From the NCBI RefSeq assembly GCF_964355755.1, contig NC_092673.1, positions 7,633,001 through 7,697,000 on the forward strand: a stretch of 64,000 nucleotides of DNA. The letters run 5' to 3'. This DNA comes from Antedon mediterranea (lineage: Eukaryota > Echinodermata > Crinoidea > Comatulida > Antedonidae). A model generated the notes under the pieces. The model saw nothing but the letters and a program-made list of their open reading frames with translations, made no database searches and was not told the origin of the DNA. How positions within the stretch are numbered: position 1 is the stretch's first letter; each line of letters begins with the position of its first letter. The position numbers and the translations under genes were made by a program. Of the stretch, positions 11,483-24,039 are shown piece by piece.

Positions 11483-11657
11483 CACTGTTAGGTCCCGTAC
11501 CTGACGGTGTCGTTGGTGTGGAGCTAGGTGAACGACTTTGTGAGCCTACAGACGCTGCTGCAGCCGCTGTCTTTGCGGCATACAGATTCGCTTCCTCCTG
11601 CGCTTTTCCAATGTTCTTCTTGTAACGAATTCGCTTATTACCAAACCAATTAGAAAT
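11483..11657 (-). CDS. Pbx: Pbx, homeodomain recognition helix exon
   Basis: The exon has 58 codons plus one base, acceptor CTGTTTGCAG and donor AGTG|GTAAGA. It begins [18 protein letters not shown], the third helix of the PBC homeodomain. W48, F49, G50 and N51 (homeodomain numbering) are present; N51 contacts the adenine of the core site and G50 is typical of PBX. It continues [17 protein letters not shown], corresponding to vertebrate FQEEANIYAAKTAVTAT, the helix just after the homeodomain that stabilises DNA binding. A Ser/Thr/Pro/Gly-rich linker follows. The intron upstream falls between homeodomain residues 44 and 45, a position shared by many homeobox genes. The phase-1 end continues into the exon at 8105. 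Confidence 0.97.
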
Positions 11658-11734
11658 CTGCAAACAGGAAATCATATAATTAATAGGTTTTTTAATAGTT
11701 CAAAATAATGGTATGCAAATTTGATTTGAGCACC

Positions 11735-12112
11735 TTGACTTGGTTGTATGTTAGTACATTTGGTTGTATGTTTCGATGTAGTACCTATGGTTGTGATTTT
11801 GGTTGTACAGATATGATAGTGTCTTTGATTGCAAAATAGGTTGCAGTACATTTAATTGATGGTAGTGACTTGTAGTGATTTTTGTTGTTAGTGCCATTGG
11901 TTGCACGTGGGTGTATCACCTTTGGTTGTATGGTAGTGACATTGGTTGTATGCTATTTGGTTGCAAGCAAGGGTGTAGGATGTAGTAATATTGTAGCATT
12001 TGGTTGTATGGTAATGCCTCTAATTGTGCTGGTGATTTTGTCTGTATGGTTGTATAGTCCCTTTGGTTGCATGTTAGTATGTGTTGTACAGGAACCTTTG
12101 TGTGTATGCTAT
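11735..12112. repeat. Degenerate TTGGTTGTATG-rich tandem repeat
   Basis: The unit (C)ATTTGGTTGTATGNTAGT recurs about a dozen times at irregular spacing of about 20-35 bp, with variants TTGGTTGCA and TGGTTGTGA. It removes stop codons on both strands, which explains the overlapping ORFs at 11882-12133 (plus) and 11916-12116 (minus). On the gene's sense strand it reads as CATACAACCAAA units just upstream of the homeodomain exon acceptor. Confidence 0.8.
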
Positions 12113-13332
12113 ACATATAGTTCTTTTGTTTAAATGATAGTGAATTTATTTTTATGCCAGTCTTTATACTAGAAACTTTGGTTTGCTGGTGTTTTGTGTA
12201 TGTATTGCTAGAGATGTTTGGTATTTTGAAAGAAATAAAGAAAGTAAAGAACTTTTTTTAAAGAATTTTAATGGTAGTTTACTATATAACTTATAAACCA
12301 AGTTATATAGTAGATCAGGAACAGTATTGGCAAAGGGACCTTCTATATAGTAGATAGTTATTACACATATCTTAAGAGGCCATACTTCCTATCATGTGGA
12401 AAGGGGAGTCAGATAGCGACGAGTCTCGTCTTTTCCTGGCTTTATAATGAGCCCCCATGCGTGCCGCGTGTTGACAGGCTGGGGTTCTAAGCGGGGACAC
12501 AAACACTGGTTCAGTTCCTCTTTGAAGGACTTTGCGATGTTATCTGCCCCGTTTGGCTTATCACTGTTGCCAACATATTACTCACCATGAAGGGGAATTG
12601 GGGTCAAGGCTTTAAACACTCAATTCAACATACCCTTAGGCTCTCTATCTAATTGAAGTACTGTAAGCTAGGCCGACAGTAGAAAAAATAAAAACCTTTA
12701 CTTGATCATACTAAATTGAATTACCATTATCAATACTATTACATTTTTTTTGATAGGCAAGATAAGAAAGAAGAAAATTTAATTATATCTATGGATAAAT
12801 TCAATGAAGATATATTTTTACCAAATCAAGTTGAAATGCCAAGGGGCATAAATGATTAGAACATCATTTTAAAAAAAAATAGAATAAAAAAGATATTTAA
12901 AAAAAAAACATTTAATAGTAACGTCATTTCTGATAAACAAATCATACATGAATTATATTTAAGGTAACAGATTTTTTAAATATCATTCTATTGATGAAAT
13001 TGAAAAAAAATGTATTTCTCATTCTACTGAATATATTAAGAATAAAGATAGATTTAAATGCTATTATTGATTATCAGCATGTCCTAAGAATGTGTGCCAC
13101 TGATACAAAAGTTCAATAAAGTTTATCGTTCATCATGAAACAGTTTAAATCTGTTCCTAAAAGCTTGTCCTTCTTTATTCTAAGCGCTGTGAGACCTGTT
13201 GGTATTAATGTAAATAAAAAATAACAAAATGGTTAGAGTTACAGTAGTAGTGCCTACTGTATATAATTATGGAGAGGGGTGTACATTTTAAATTGATTTA
13301 CTATATCTTGGTTTTGTTTGTTTGTTGAGAAT

Positions 13333-13366
13333 AGGCTATTGGCGGTTTTATCCAGGTACAGTAGGC
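13333..13366 (+). repeat. Short dispersed repeat (GGTTTATCCAGGTA family), copy
   Basis: AGGCTATTGGCGGTTTTATC followed by CAGGTACAGTAGGC. It matches copies at 29438, 59079 and, inverted, 32804. Confidence 0.55.
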
Positions 13367-14639
13367 TAGGCAAGGCCATACACTATTCAGCATTATCATC
13401 AACCATGAGAGAAAACTTGATTCAATGTATATTTTAGGCTAGAGGGCTATCTTAAAAAAAATTTCTGAAAGAGGACTATCTCAGACCAAGAATTATAAAT
13501 ATGGATTAAATATTAACAACAATATTATAACTTTTTTTAATTACTTTTGTGGGAAATTGTGTTGCATATTGTCTAAATATCATCATAAATATCATAATAA
13601 ATAAAAAACATTATGAACTCAATTTTAATTTTACATTTTCTCTTAAATGATACTGATAGTATCATTAGACAAAATGCAATACTTATAATGTTGGAGTTTC
13701 ATAGTTGAATGTTAATAGCCTAAGATTGGCAGACTGTCAGATCTTTTAGCAGGTACCAAAGCATAATATCATTTTATTACACTGGGTACACTTCTTAAAA
13801 GTAGTTTTAATTGGCTCCAATTTTTGCTGTGGGATGATATAATGTTATCAAATATAATTAATATTTCAGTAGGATTTTCAAATAATAATTAAAATATAAT
13901 TACTGGTAGTATAAAACATTTTGTAATTAATTTTAAATAAAGTTTTCATTATATTTAAAATATCAAAAGAGAATTTAGCAATTATAATTCATCAATGAAT
14001 TTCGAAAATACCTGTTGTATGTTATGCAACAAAAGTAAAACAAATTACAAGGCTACAGGTATATCAAATTGATGTTTAAAATTACTTATACTGTAAGTGA
14101 GATTTGATTTTTTTTTTTTTGCTTACACTTGAAGCATCCATTTTATTAGTTATCTAAGTTTTTGGGAGTTAATAGTTATAGACCATTGATTTTCAGAAAA
14201 ATTGATAATTAAAATCTTGAGTTATCTTTATCATCAATATGGTTTGAAATAATAATAAAAGCATGCCCTATGTTGCTCTCTTTCTCGCTCAGTTCCAAAA
14301 GGGAAGGAGTATATATTAAAAGATTACATTAAAACGGTATCAGCTTCACAAGATATAATATTATTATATATGATTACTATATTTAGTGGAACACTATATC
14401 AATCGTCACAATTGCTACTTCGGACAATTAGCCTATCCTTCCCACTAATTTCAAAGGCTACACTTTATAAATAGAAACGACTGCTATTTATGATGCCTTT
14501 AATTTAGTTATACGATGAAAAGCAAACTTTACATATTCTGCTGCACGATTTGCCTTCTGAAATGTCAGAGTAAGAGGTCAAAGATTATTTCTAAACATAC
14601 ACCTACAGTGTAGCTGCTTATAGTTGATATGATGGATCA

Positions 14640-15120
14640 CACTAGTGAGACTGAGAGGAAGGTGTCTTTGCCATACTATTGGTATCCTTATGGAAGATAC
14701 TTTACTCTTATCCTTCAGATGAGACATAAAGCAGTTGGCCCAATGAACATACAATGCACAATAAGGAACGGTATTTTTAAGGATCGCCTACCGCTGCGCT
14801 GATTACGTGGACTGCACTGCTATAGGACCAAATCCGAATTTAAACTCAAAATGAATTTCTTCTTGGAGTAAAGTGTTTATGCATTGTTGTTCTCTTTGGC
14901 TGCAAGTTTTTGTGTATTTATAAATGATTTTTAAATTGTTATTGTAAATATTTCGTAAAATGTTTTATTGAAATTCTCTATTTTATCTTAATGTGCTACT
15001 CAGTTAAGAAGGTAACACTGGCTCTTAGAGGTTTAGTTTGCCTTTGTGATTCCTGCTACTTTGTGGTTGTTTGTTGTTGTGTTTATGATGGTTTTGGCAA
15101 TAAAGAAGAAGAAAAAGAAG
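14640..15120 (+). mobile_element. Retroposon debris (SINE-like or 3' LINE fragment)
   Basis: This patch includes ATCCTTCAGATGAGACATAA. From memory, similar text is a common repetitive phrase in marine invertebrate genomes. The patch ends with GGCAATAAAGAAGAAGAAAA, a poly(A)-signal-like word followed by a GAA-rich tail, as expected for a retroposed 3' end. No ORF is preserved. The boundaries are approximate and two elements may be joined here. Confidence 0.35.
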
Positions 15121-15138
15121 TTATATTGTTTGAAAACT

Positions 15139-15274
15139 GAAAGTTTGCATGCCAAAATCAAATGTTGATATAAAGTTTGCAGTATACCACGTATATCTAG
15201 TTCTGAAATAGTTCTGTTGACCATCCTCAAGAGTGAGAATTATATATGTGGTGTACTGCAAACTTTATATCAAC
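15139..15274. mobile_element. Penelope-like element fragment with 27-bp inverted repeat
   Basis: The stretch at 15164-15190 is repeated in inverse orientation at 15248-15274 with one mismatch in 27, forming a long hairpin with a 57-nt loop. The same text, starting GTTTGCATGCCAAAATCAAA, recurs at about 46.0 kb. There it is followed by a hammerhead-like core, as in the terminal repeats of Penelope-like retroelements. In the present copy the core is largely deleted. No protein-coding part is visible. Confidence 0.5.
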
Positions 15275-15331
15275 AAGAATAAAAAGACCATGAGTCTATT
15301 GATAAAAGGCTGCAGTCAGCAATAGATTTAC

Positions 15332-15467
15332 CTGTGCAACTGTAAGTCCACATTTCCTGGCTAACTCCTCTTTTGCCTCTTCACTTGGATACGGATTACT
15401 AAGGTGGGAATAGAAATACTCATTCAGGATCTCTGTTGCTTGTTTGCTGAAGTTCCTCCTTTTTCTT
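15332..15467 (-). CDS. Pbx: Pbx, homeodomain N-terminal arm and helices 1-2
   Basis: The exon is 136 nt: one base completing an Arg codon, then 45 codons, ending in phase 0. The acceptor is TTTTTGCAG and the donor CAG|GTAAAT. The peptide [20 protein letters not shown] is the basic arm and helix 1 of the PBC homeodomain. Then comes [20 protein letters not shown] with the three-residue TALE loop insertion (P-Y-P between helices 1 and 2), then LTVAQ. The TALE insertion forms part of the pocket that binds the Hox hexapeptide YPWM. Identity to vertebrate PBX is nearly complete (NFSK for NFNK, LTVAQI for ITVSQV). The protein is a nuclear Hox cofactor that, from family knowledge, partners with Meis/Prep through its PBC region. 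Confidence 0.98.
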
Positions 15468-18280
15468 CTGCAAAAACAAAAGTAACAAGCTGATTATCTT
15501 CTATTCCAAATAATGCAATACAGTATATACTGTACATCTCTTTCTAGATAGATGGTTTTATTGGACATGTGTGTAATAGGGATCACCCAAATTTACAATA
15601 CATCGTTTTCTACTAATTTTCTTCTCAACCAATATGAATACAGTCAACTCTCCCTGGATTGAATACCAGGTCTAATTTAAAATCTTTTTTTTTATTTGTA
15701 AAAAAGAAATTGAGATCTCTTGGACCTTACAAGCGTTTCATGAACTCTGATAATTTGTTGGGAGGGTCAACTATATTACCATTTTCAATCACCCTTTATT
15801 ATTTACTTACTTATTTAGAATTCTGTAGACCCAAACATTTTTTATAAGATTTATATATGGAGATAATTTTTCCATTAGTCTGAATATTGAATGCTCTATT
15901 TAACAAAGCAGGCTTTCAATAAACAGGTTTAAACTTAGTTAGCAACAAAAATGGTCATAACATGATTTGAACCTAGTATTTTAAACAAGAGCATTAACCT
16001 AACGGTTACATTACTATTTATAACAAAGTGGTAGTAATAGTTGCCATAATTAGTCGGTATTACTCCATTTAACTGGTGATGTCATCCAGTTAACATCTGT
16101 ATTTAGTAAACATTAATATCCTGACGTGGCCTTCACCCGATTTAAGCTGATAGGACTAGACACTAAGTCGTCCCCAGTAAAAATTCATGAGTTACCCAGC
16201 TTATAAACTACAGCTGACAAGCTCTTAGTCAGATAGGAGGGTGATTTTGTTTAATACTCAGTACTACTGTACAGTCATGGACCTATGCTATATAGTATAG
16301 GCATGACAGAAGATTTATTGTGGTAAATCAAATCTCTCTGTTACTACAAACTAGTTCAACAATAGCATAGTAAAAGCAAAATTTAGGATTAACTTTAAAA
16401 CTGATGATGTTATCAAAGAAAGTACAGCATAGAACATCAAGTATATTCAGGGTAAACCCCATGAAACAAATAAGGGGCCTAAAATACATGTTTTAACACT
16501 AAGGCCAAGCACTCACTTTTATGGGTCCCAAAATAATTACAATTTGTACAAATTATTGCAACAAAGTTAATGTATTAATTTATCAATTTGGATAGAAATG
16601 AGGCTACTAGGAATGAATAATAAATCTTTAAGCTTTTGTGCATTTATTTTTCTCTCTTAAATGTTAACAAAATCTTAAATGTATAAATAATTCACAATTG
16701 CAGGTTTTATTATCTGTTACCTTGCACAATAATTATATAATAATTTCTCGTCAATTCTAAAAAAACCAGACTACACAAAAACAAGCATCTTGTCAACAAT
16801 TTATTTGAATTTTTATTAAGAATTTGAAAAGGGTTAAATTGTTCATACTTTTAGAAAACAAGACAAGTTTAGGCCATTAGGCCGAGCAGTGGCTTGTATT
16901 GTATTTGTATTTGAAGATGTATGGTGTCAAAATAAATACAAGCCAGATACTTTTTATCATTTAATACAAAAATAAAATTCAAAAGGAAATTCAGTTTTAC
17001 TAAAATAAAAGTTGACTGTGTACGAATTAATTTGGATTTGTTGAATTTTATAAGTCCCTTAATTTTCGATATCCCATTTTGTTTGTGCAAATCTTAAAAA
17101 TTAAGTATGTGCAAAACAAAGGTATAAGAATTACAAACATGTAAACATTTTAAATTACCAATTTTATGTAAACTGCCTCGTTTACAGAGTTGCAGTAATT
17201 GCCGAAAACTGGAAGGCACAGTGGCATTTTTAAGCATGATTGATGGCCTATTTCAATATATTCATGGGATTCTCAATTTATTCATGGGTAGTAAATACCT
17301 ATTTGAATCTATTTGAATAAGTTTTGTTCTTTTTTGTTTAAAATTCGTAGAATATACACAATTGTTCCATAAACCATCGATATTTTTCGCATCCTTTTCA
17401 GAAACATTTGGCTTAAAAAAAAGGGTTGAAATTTTAATTAAATGCCTTCAAATTGAAAATACTGTAATATCTTACTGTATATTAACAGTAGCCAGCCATT
17501 AGACTCCAGGGTTGGTTTATAATTTAGGATATAAAGTGCTATATAAATGTTGAATTTTATAGGACTTTTTTTAATGTTGATGTTACCCAAGCAATTGAGA
17601 TGTTTGATGTTGAATTTTTTCAAATTTTATTTTTGTCGATTTTTGCCAAAAAAATTAATAACAACCACTGATCTAAAATCTAAAATAAAGATATTTTAGT
17701 GACTGTGTAGTAAATAATTTTTATTTTTTTTAAAGAAAATGCAAGATGAAAAGTAGACTTGGCTGTATGCTGTATTTCTTGACCAGTTATTTTTTTTATA
17801 TGAACCATGTTTTTAAAGTGTTCACGTTAGCCATTAATGAGAGGCATTAAATTCATTTACATTAAAAACATCCAAATGAAATAATTTCTCAACACTGTAA
17901 CATTATTCCAACTGTCAACATGATTATCATAGCCATATACATACATCCCATACACACGTTCTTCGCACCATTCTCGGTCTTATAAGCGCAATTAATACAT
18001 CTTTTCGATCATCGCTTCAAAAGTGAAAGTAGTTTGGTGGATCGAGTGCACATATCTAGTGTGATTTCTAGACTCATGACCTAATGTCATGTCATTTCCT
18101 TTGTTGTTGTAGAATTATACGGCTGGATACTGTACAACATTTTTGACAATTGAATATACAAAAAATCTAACAAAAACTTAACTTTTAACTTAAGTTAAAA
18201 GTATTCCATGTTGTAAGGATCAGATAATAAATTTCTTCCAGACTCTTTTTCTTATTATTATAAGTTATTAAAATAAACAG

Positions 18281-18425
18281 GGGACACTCCTATTAAGGAG
18301 ACATTTTCAACGAACAAAAGACAATTGTATTTTAATACTATGGCTAACAGCCTGGCCACCCACGTTAAGGACACACTTTGATGAGTCTCAAAGTTGTCCG
18401 TTATCCCTTAATGGGGGATTGTATT
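18281..18425. repeat. Dispersed 'GGGACAC...TTAAGG' repeat, copy
   Basis: The copy begins GGGGACACTCCTATTAAGGA. Further on come CCACGTTAAGGACACACTTT and GTCCGTTATCCCTTAATGGG. The same short phrases recur at about 11.0, 55.0 and 62.2 kb. Confidence 0.6.
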
Positions 18426-19099
18426 CAAATATTAAATAAAGCATGTCATGAAATCAAACTTCCTATAAACATTGCCCTAGGTCTCTAGTTATAGGGACTA
18501 CGCAAGGATGGGAAGCGCTGGATGATGGCAATTACTAAAGCCTACTTTTAGACGGCGCATGCCCCAGCCTTCTGTACAACGTTTTCTAGGAGCAATAAAC
18601 TACATATTTGCTGTCAATTCAAAATGTCGAGATCACTTGTGAAAACAACTATTATTTTGTAATAAAATGTCTTAATGTTGTGTTTATAAAATGAACATTT
18701 CAATGCCATAAAATGTGGAGGGTTAGTGGGATGGTTATTGGTTCAATAGGAATAAAATGTCACACTCCAATGAACAAAGACACTCTGTTCACCAGCTCCC
18801 TCCCGTCCCCGACGCATCAAGCAGTTTTCATTTCGGTTTTTTTTTAATGCAAACTAAAGCTGAGAAGTATTATGTATGAAATGCTATTAGTGCCAAACTA
18901 TCTAACTTTTTAGCAATATTAAGTAAAACATAGACTACTATTAAAAACTGGTGGCAGCACTGACATAAAGTTGCTAAGGACATATTTATACAGTAAAAAT
19001 ATTCAACAAACAAAAAACATGTTTGGTTTTGAAGACAATGTATGCATTTGAAACATTCGTTTTTTTTATACTCATGAAAGTTTTAATTTTGTTTTATTA

Positions 19100-19390
19100 G
19101 AATGCAACAGAACGTTGCCGTATTATCCTTTTAAAGCCTTTAACCTTCTGCGGGCCTCGTTCGTTACCATGTGTTCACCGCTAAGTAAGAATGCATTATT
19201 GCTATGTGTTTTTACTGTTCTCTCGTGTGCCGATCTGTGTAGTAATGGGCCGCCGTATACTAGAGCGGATAACGCTTTTAAGCCCAAGGGGTACGTAGAT
19301 GATCCTCTTCAACGAGCTCTCTCCCTGGGGTTGGACCTGAATCATAGGACATTGTCAATTTTTCACATTAATAATTTTAACTAATGATTG
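19100..19390 (+). other. GC-richer island with an 89-codon ORF, function unknown
   Basis: This is an approximately 50% GC patch in AT-rich intron sequence. A plus-strand ORF (19115-19384) has a hydrophobic stretch (NALLLCVFTVLSC) and then a polar tail. A T-rich acceptor-like tract ending TTTTATTAG precedes it. I recognise no family. It could be a conserved regulatory element that happens to be open, a small unrecognised exon, or a transposon remnant. I would not call it a gene without transcript evidence. Confidence 0.2.
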
Positions 19391-20662
19391 TACGACAGGC
19401 ATAAAACGCTACAAAAACTAATTAATATATGTCATTAATGTATTTCTTTATTGAATATCTTTCATATTAACTTATGGTATTTACTATACTTCTACAATAA
19501 CCAATTATGATTACAATGAAGTGAATGTTTAAGTTAATATTTTTTAGTATGCCTACTATTCTAATGTATTAATGTTAACTATATTGTATATTTTAAACAT
19601 ATTTTATCAAATGTTATTGTCCCGGCTGCCACGACCAAAAGAATTTCCAAGATTTCTTTACATTTTTGGAAATAATAATATATGTATGATGCTAAATATT
19701 TGGACATGAACAACAGCACATTTAAACATTCAACAACAAATAAAAATACTCTAAAAAGTAGGCCTACTGTAGAATTAGAATTCTAACTATCAACTATAAT
19801 AGAATAGAAATAAAATTAAAATATCAAAACAATGCTCTAAAATTATAATCAAAAACATATTTTATAATCTACTGTAGGACTAACTTTTTTGTTTTAATTA
19901 TTCACGAAATATTTTATTTCATCAGTACATTTTACTAGCTGTGCATTAAGTGAATGTTGATAGATTGAATTTTTTTCCTCGTTGCAATTTACCCAAAATG
20001 CATTGCAATTCATAGGCTATAAATCAAGAATGATGGTATAGCGAAGCTTGAAATTCAAGCATGGATTACAAAAATATTCAATTGAGTTAAACACCGCTTT
20101 CAATTACAACCATTTTCAGTATTCAATTTTAATGGCTATGTTCTGTATCTCTCTAATTTTAGATGCTTTTTTTATTGAGGTTTCATCAGATTTTCAATAA
20201 ATGTGATCTATTATTTTAAATACCAGTACATTTTCACACACTCATTTTTTTTTTAAACCAGTTTCATTCTACAAAGTGAAGTTATTTCTACTCTTATTTT
20301 ATTTCTACATTGAAAAAACAATTTTTTTTTTAAATTAATATATTATGATTATTACATTTAATGCCCATATATCTAATCTTAACAGATTGTTGAATACCAT
20401 GGTGCTTGGTGTTGTTTTTTAAAAATTCTGTTGTTTGTTAAATGTTTGTATTTTATGCTAAAAATGTATTTTAATAATGATGATGATTGTTATTTTTTTT
20501 TATTTATTGTAATTTTACTGGTTTTATCATTTTTTTAAACTTTTAATGTTTTTTTTTTGTCTTTTACCATTAATTTAATGTACAGTAAACAACAATGCAA
20601 TTTGGTTATTGTATTTCTGCGATATTAATAAAGAATATAAAATACAAGTTACCTCTGTCTAT

Positions 20663-21428
20663 GGTCGTGTTTATACAACACCCTAAATTTGAACACGGCT
20701 TTAATTTTTAGCGTGTTGTTCGGACCGAGGTCAACCCACCTTAACGTTTGCTGTTATACTAGAAATCACGATACCGTGTTATACCGGAAGTTTCATCAAC
20801 ACGCAGTGCATGCTAGGATAAAAGGTCAAATCGTTGATCGCGCTTGAATTGGCTGAGTTGTCAACAATCATCGTCGCCTCCTCGCTGTCGATTCGCGCGG
20901 TTTTTACCATTTTCATTATATTGTACGGTATTCGTTCACGTTTGCATTGTTGTTTATTTTGTTCTCGGTTCATTTAAATTAATAAAAGTTATTTTAAGGG
21001 TTTCATTCTTTCATCTATACACTATGGAAGAAGATGCCATTTTTGCGATGTTATTTTTTTTATTCTGTTTGGAGTGGGAAACGATAGATGCCTACTACCA
21101 CTACGAGTTGGCCCCACTAGACTAGGCGTAAGACGTGGTAGGAGGATGATTGCTGGCAGCGAAGCAGCAATAAATGGGCCCAATCTTGTTAGCAATGTCG
21201 CATGACATGATTGATATTACGACCTGTTTTAACGAGAGGTCAAAATATACCCTGAGGACACTTCCAACACGGTAACGGCGACCGGGAATCCACCAAATTT
21301 TAGGATTCAGCCAAGTAGCCTTTTTTGCAATTAAAATCTCATTACACGGAATCTCTTTGTTGTTATACAACACACTTTTCGTAGGCGTGTAGAATATGCG
21401 TGTAATAGCGTGTTGTATAAACGCGCCC
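20663..21428. mobile_element. Harbinger-like non-autonomous element, TSD TAT
   Basis: The 766-bp element is flanked by TAT on both sides (20660-20662 and 21429-21431). The left end reads GGTCGTGTTTATACAACACC and the right end, reverse-complemented, GGGCGCGTTTATACAACACG. CGTGT/ACACG words recur through the subterminal parts (GCGTGTTG, ACACGGC, GGCGTGTAG, GCGTGTAA). Short ORFs on both strands (20779-20973 minus, 20844-21125 plus, 21122-21373 minus) may be remnants of internal genes. The plus ORF contains MEEDAIFAMLFFLFCLEW, faintly like a Harbinger transposase start, but none is intact. The terminal pattern and 3-bp TSD match three other elements in the window. Confidence 0.75.
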
Positions 21429-22069
21429 TATGTGGTTATGTTTTCACACCACTTTGTTTGTCTATTTGTTTCACAGTATTTTACTGTTCATTTAAATTTT
21501 TTTCAACCTCAATTTTGTCCTAAATTCTTTAAATTGAGTTCCTAATTTCATTGAATTTTTAAATGACAAAAATCATCTTCCATAATCTGTTTATTGCTTG
21601 TTTTGGTGTATGTATGTATGATACTAAACTTTAAATTATTGTTACTTGGTACTAAAACAAGGCCAAGGTTATAAAATACAATTACTGTTGTATCACATTC
21701 TTTGCAAGTTCACAGCCACACCACTTTTATTCATCTACACAACTGAAACAACTTGACTGTTGTAAAACCATACCCAACCCATTGTCTGACTGAAGAAAGG
21801 GGGTTTGTGAAATTCAACCTACTTTGCACATGTTTCAAACCGTTTAAAAATATTATTTGTCACGAAAAGCAATGAATGCAATTTCCAAGGCCGATTAAAT
21901 ACCGCATCTCTAATGCTCTTCTTATAAATAATTTGTTAGATTGGTGGCGGAGAGATTCTAAAGCTCCGCTTTTTATTTTACATAAATACGTATGCAAAAT
22001 TTACAAAAATACCTTCAGGATATACACCAATAAGGAGTTAAGACGTTTTGGTAATCACAGACAAGATGT

Positions 22070-22440
22070 ACGCTAACGAGACAAAAGTTGATTTGCATTC
22101 AAATAAAGACGAGAATCATTAGTCGAAGGTGATACCAAGTGTACAATAATCCGAGCAAATATTTTAATTGGTTTTAAAATACACAACTACAATGTAACAT
22201 ACGACTATTAATCATTCACGCGATACATCATTTTATGCATAATCAACCGGTTATGATCTTTTCAAACAAAATAACAAATTTTGGCGTTTTTAATGATTTC
22301 AAAGCGTTGTTTTACCCTTTGGCTTCAAACCATTTGCATCTCGTTAAAGCAAGGTTTCTACAGAAATCTACATAAGTATGATATTTGTGCCGTTTAACTA
22401 TATTCAATGAATAATTTACTGGGAGTTGTTGCTATAGTAT
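22070..22440. promoter_or_regulatory. Candidate intronic regulatory block
   Basis: A complex, low-repeat stretch in the 17.8 kb Pbx intron with several homeodomain and POU-like words (TTTTAATTGG, TATGCATAATCA, CAATGAATAA). It holds no ORF and no transposon ends. The call is based only on sequence texture; conservation cannot be tested here. Confidence 0.2.
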
Positions 22441-24039
22441 TTTTTCACTACAAAGAGTTGGATTTGTTACTTGCGGTCATTTTCGGTGATTATTGAAAAT
22501 AGAACAGGGTTCAACAAAGAATCATTAATACTTATCTCATGCATCAAAAGTCAAAATTAAATCTTGCTAGGTCATTAACAAAAGTTAAAAGCTATTCATA
22601 TTAACACATTAATTTGTATTAAAACTGTATGTAACAAAAGTTCATGATGAAAAAATGTTTAGGAAGATCTTAAAAAGAATAATAAACACATTACTACAGA
22701 AGTAACATGATTTATGATTTAATATTGTTCTGTATTATTTATTTGTATACAAAATGTAAGAATAAGTGTACAGTGACAACATTCCCTCTGTTAAAGGGAC
22801 ACTTTCTCTCCTAACAAGGGGAGGGAGGATTTATATTTGAACACTACACCCAACCCCTATTTGTTATACATGTAAAAAAACATTTTTTTTTAATGGAATT
22901 TTTACTTTTAGGATTTACTTTAACAATAAAATAAAATTATACGTTATTAAATTGTGTATTGTGCAATTGTAAAAACATACATTTTTAGTATACTTTTGTC
23001 AGATAAAAACTATTTATTATATAACTGGGTCATGTAGAATAATGCGATCTGTTCTTCCCCTTGCTTTTATATACAAAGTAAAGTTCACCAGACTGTGAAA
23101 TCTGAATAAAAGAGGATCTACTACAGTATTACTATTGTGCTCTAAACAATGCCACGGATCAGTATTAGGAGATATTGTAAAAATTATATTCAATATTCAA
23201 TGGTGAAATGATGAATCAAACTTGTCTGACTAGGCCTTAAATAGTTTATTATAGTATCATAACACACGATACAAATATTGTTTCTAACAAAAATGTTGGA
23301 TTTCCTATATAATACTGTAGGTCTATCAATACTTCTTATACATTTTCTCACCTTTAATACTATCCATACATGTACATGTACATAGACTTGTACTACCCAG
23401 TCATTGTTAATAGTGCTAGCTGATATTTTAATTAAAATTTCTAAAAATAAAAATGCAATGAAAAATATAGGATATTCGGTTAAGTTCAACGTTTCAATTT
23501 TAGGCTCTTGGCATCTTCCTCCCCCATTTCAAAAACCTAGATTCGCCACTGAAAGTTTTAATATAAACTATTATTTATTATTATGTATAAATGTATAGAA
23601 AGTATGGTGAAAAAAATTTAAAAGTATTGATAGACCTACAGTATTATAAAGGAAATCATTCATTTTTGTTAGAAAATCTTTATAAAATACTACTGTAAGT
23701 TAATAAAGTTTTTTATGCAAACTTTTTAAATTAGTGACTTGTAATTTTTGAAATGATGAAATAAAGCAATTTTTTTATCAATTATTAATATTGCTGATTT
23801 TAGTTTTGGGTATCACTGTCGATATTTTGATGTAGTTTTTAATAGTAAGCTTTTTCTATAATAACACATACATTAAATGGTAATTAGAAAATTGAAAAAT
23901 AAATCTACATCCTAACTGTATTGGATGATGCCATAAAACGAAATTAACAAATCCTATTTTGAATTCCCATGATAAACCTAAAGGATTAAAACGTACAAGC
24001 AATTTAGTAGTGTATATTAAAATCATACAATGAACATTT

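Larger units (their letters stand above)
11658..15331 (-). other. Pbx intron (3.7 kb) splitting the homeodomain
   Basis: The donor is CAG|GTAAAT and the acceptor TTTGCAG. The 3' part, within about 80 nt of the acceptor, is a long TTGGTTG-type repeat. A GC-richer patch at 12390-12600 is noncoding and unassigned. The 5' part holds retroposon debris at about 14640-15274. No further exon is needed, because both flanking exons are phase 0 and join precisely inside the homeodomain. Confidence 0.85.

Noticed and set aside
11882-12133. Overlapping ORFs on both strands
   Set aside because: Produced by the TTGGTTG repeat, which lacks stops on both strands.
12390-12600. GC-rich patch in the homeodomain-splitting intron as a possible exon
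   Set aside because: The neighbouring exons join in phase 0 inside the homeodomain with nothing missing, and no open frame with splice sites is present.
15955-16015. tRNA-like sequence on the minus strand (AGGTTCAAATCATG near a TTAGGTTAATGC word)
   Set aside because: No full cloverleaf can be drawn; acceptor arms do not pair. At best a tRNA-derived SINE relic.
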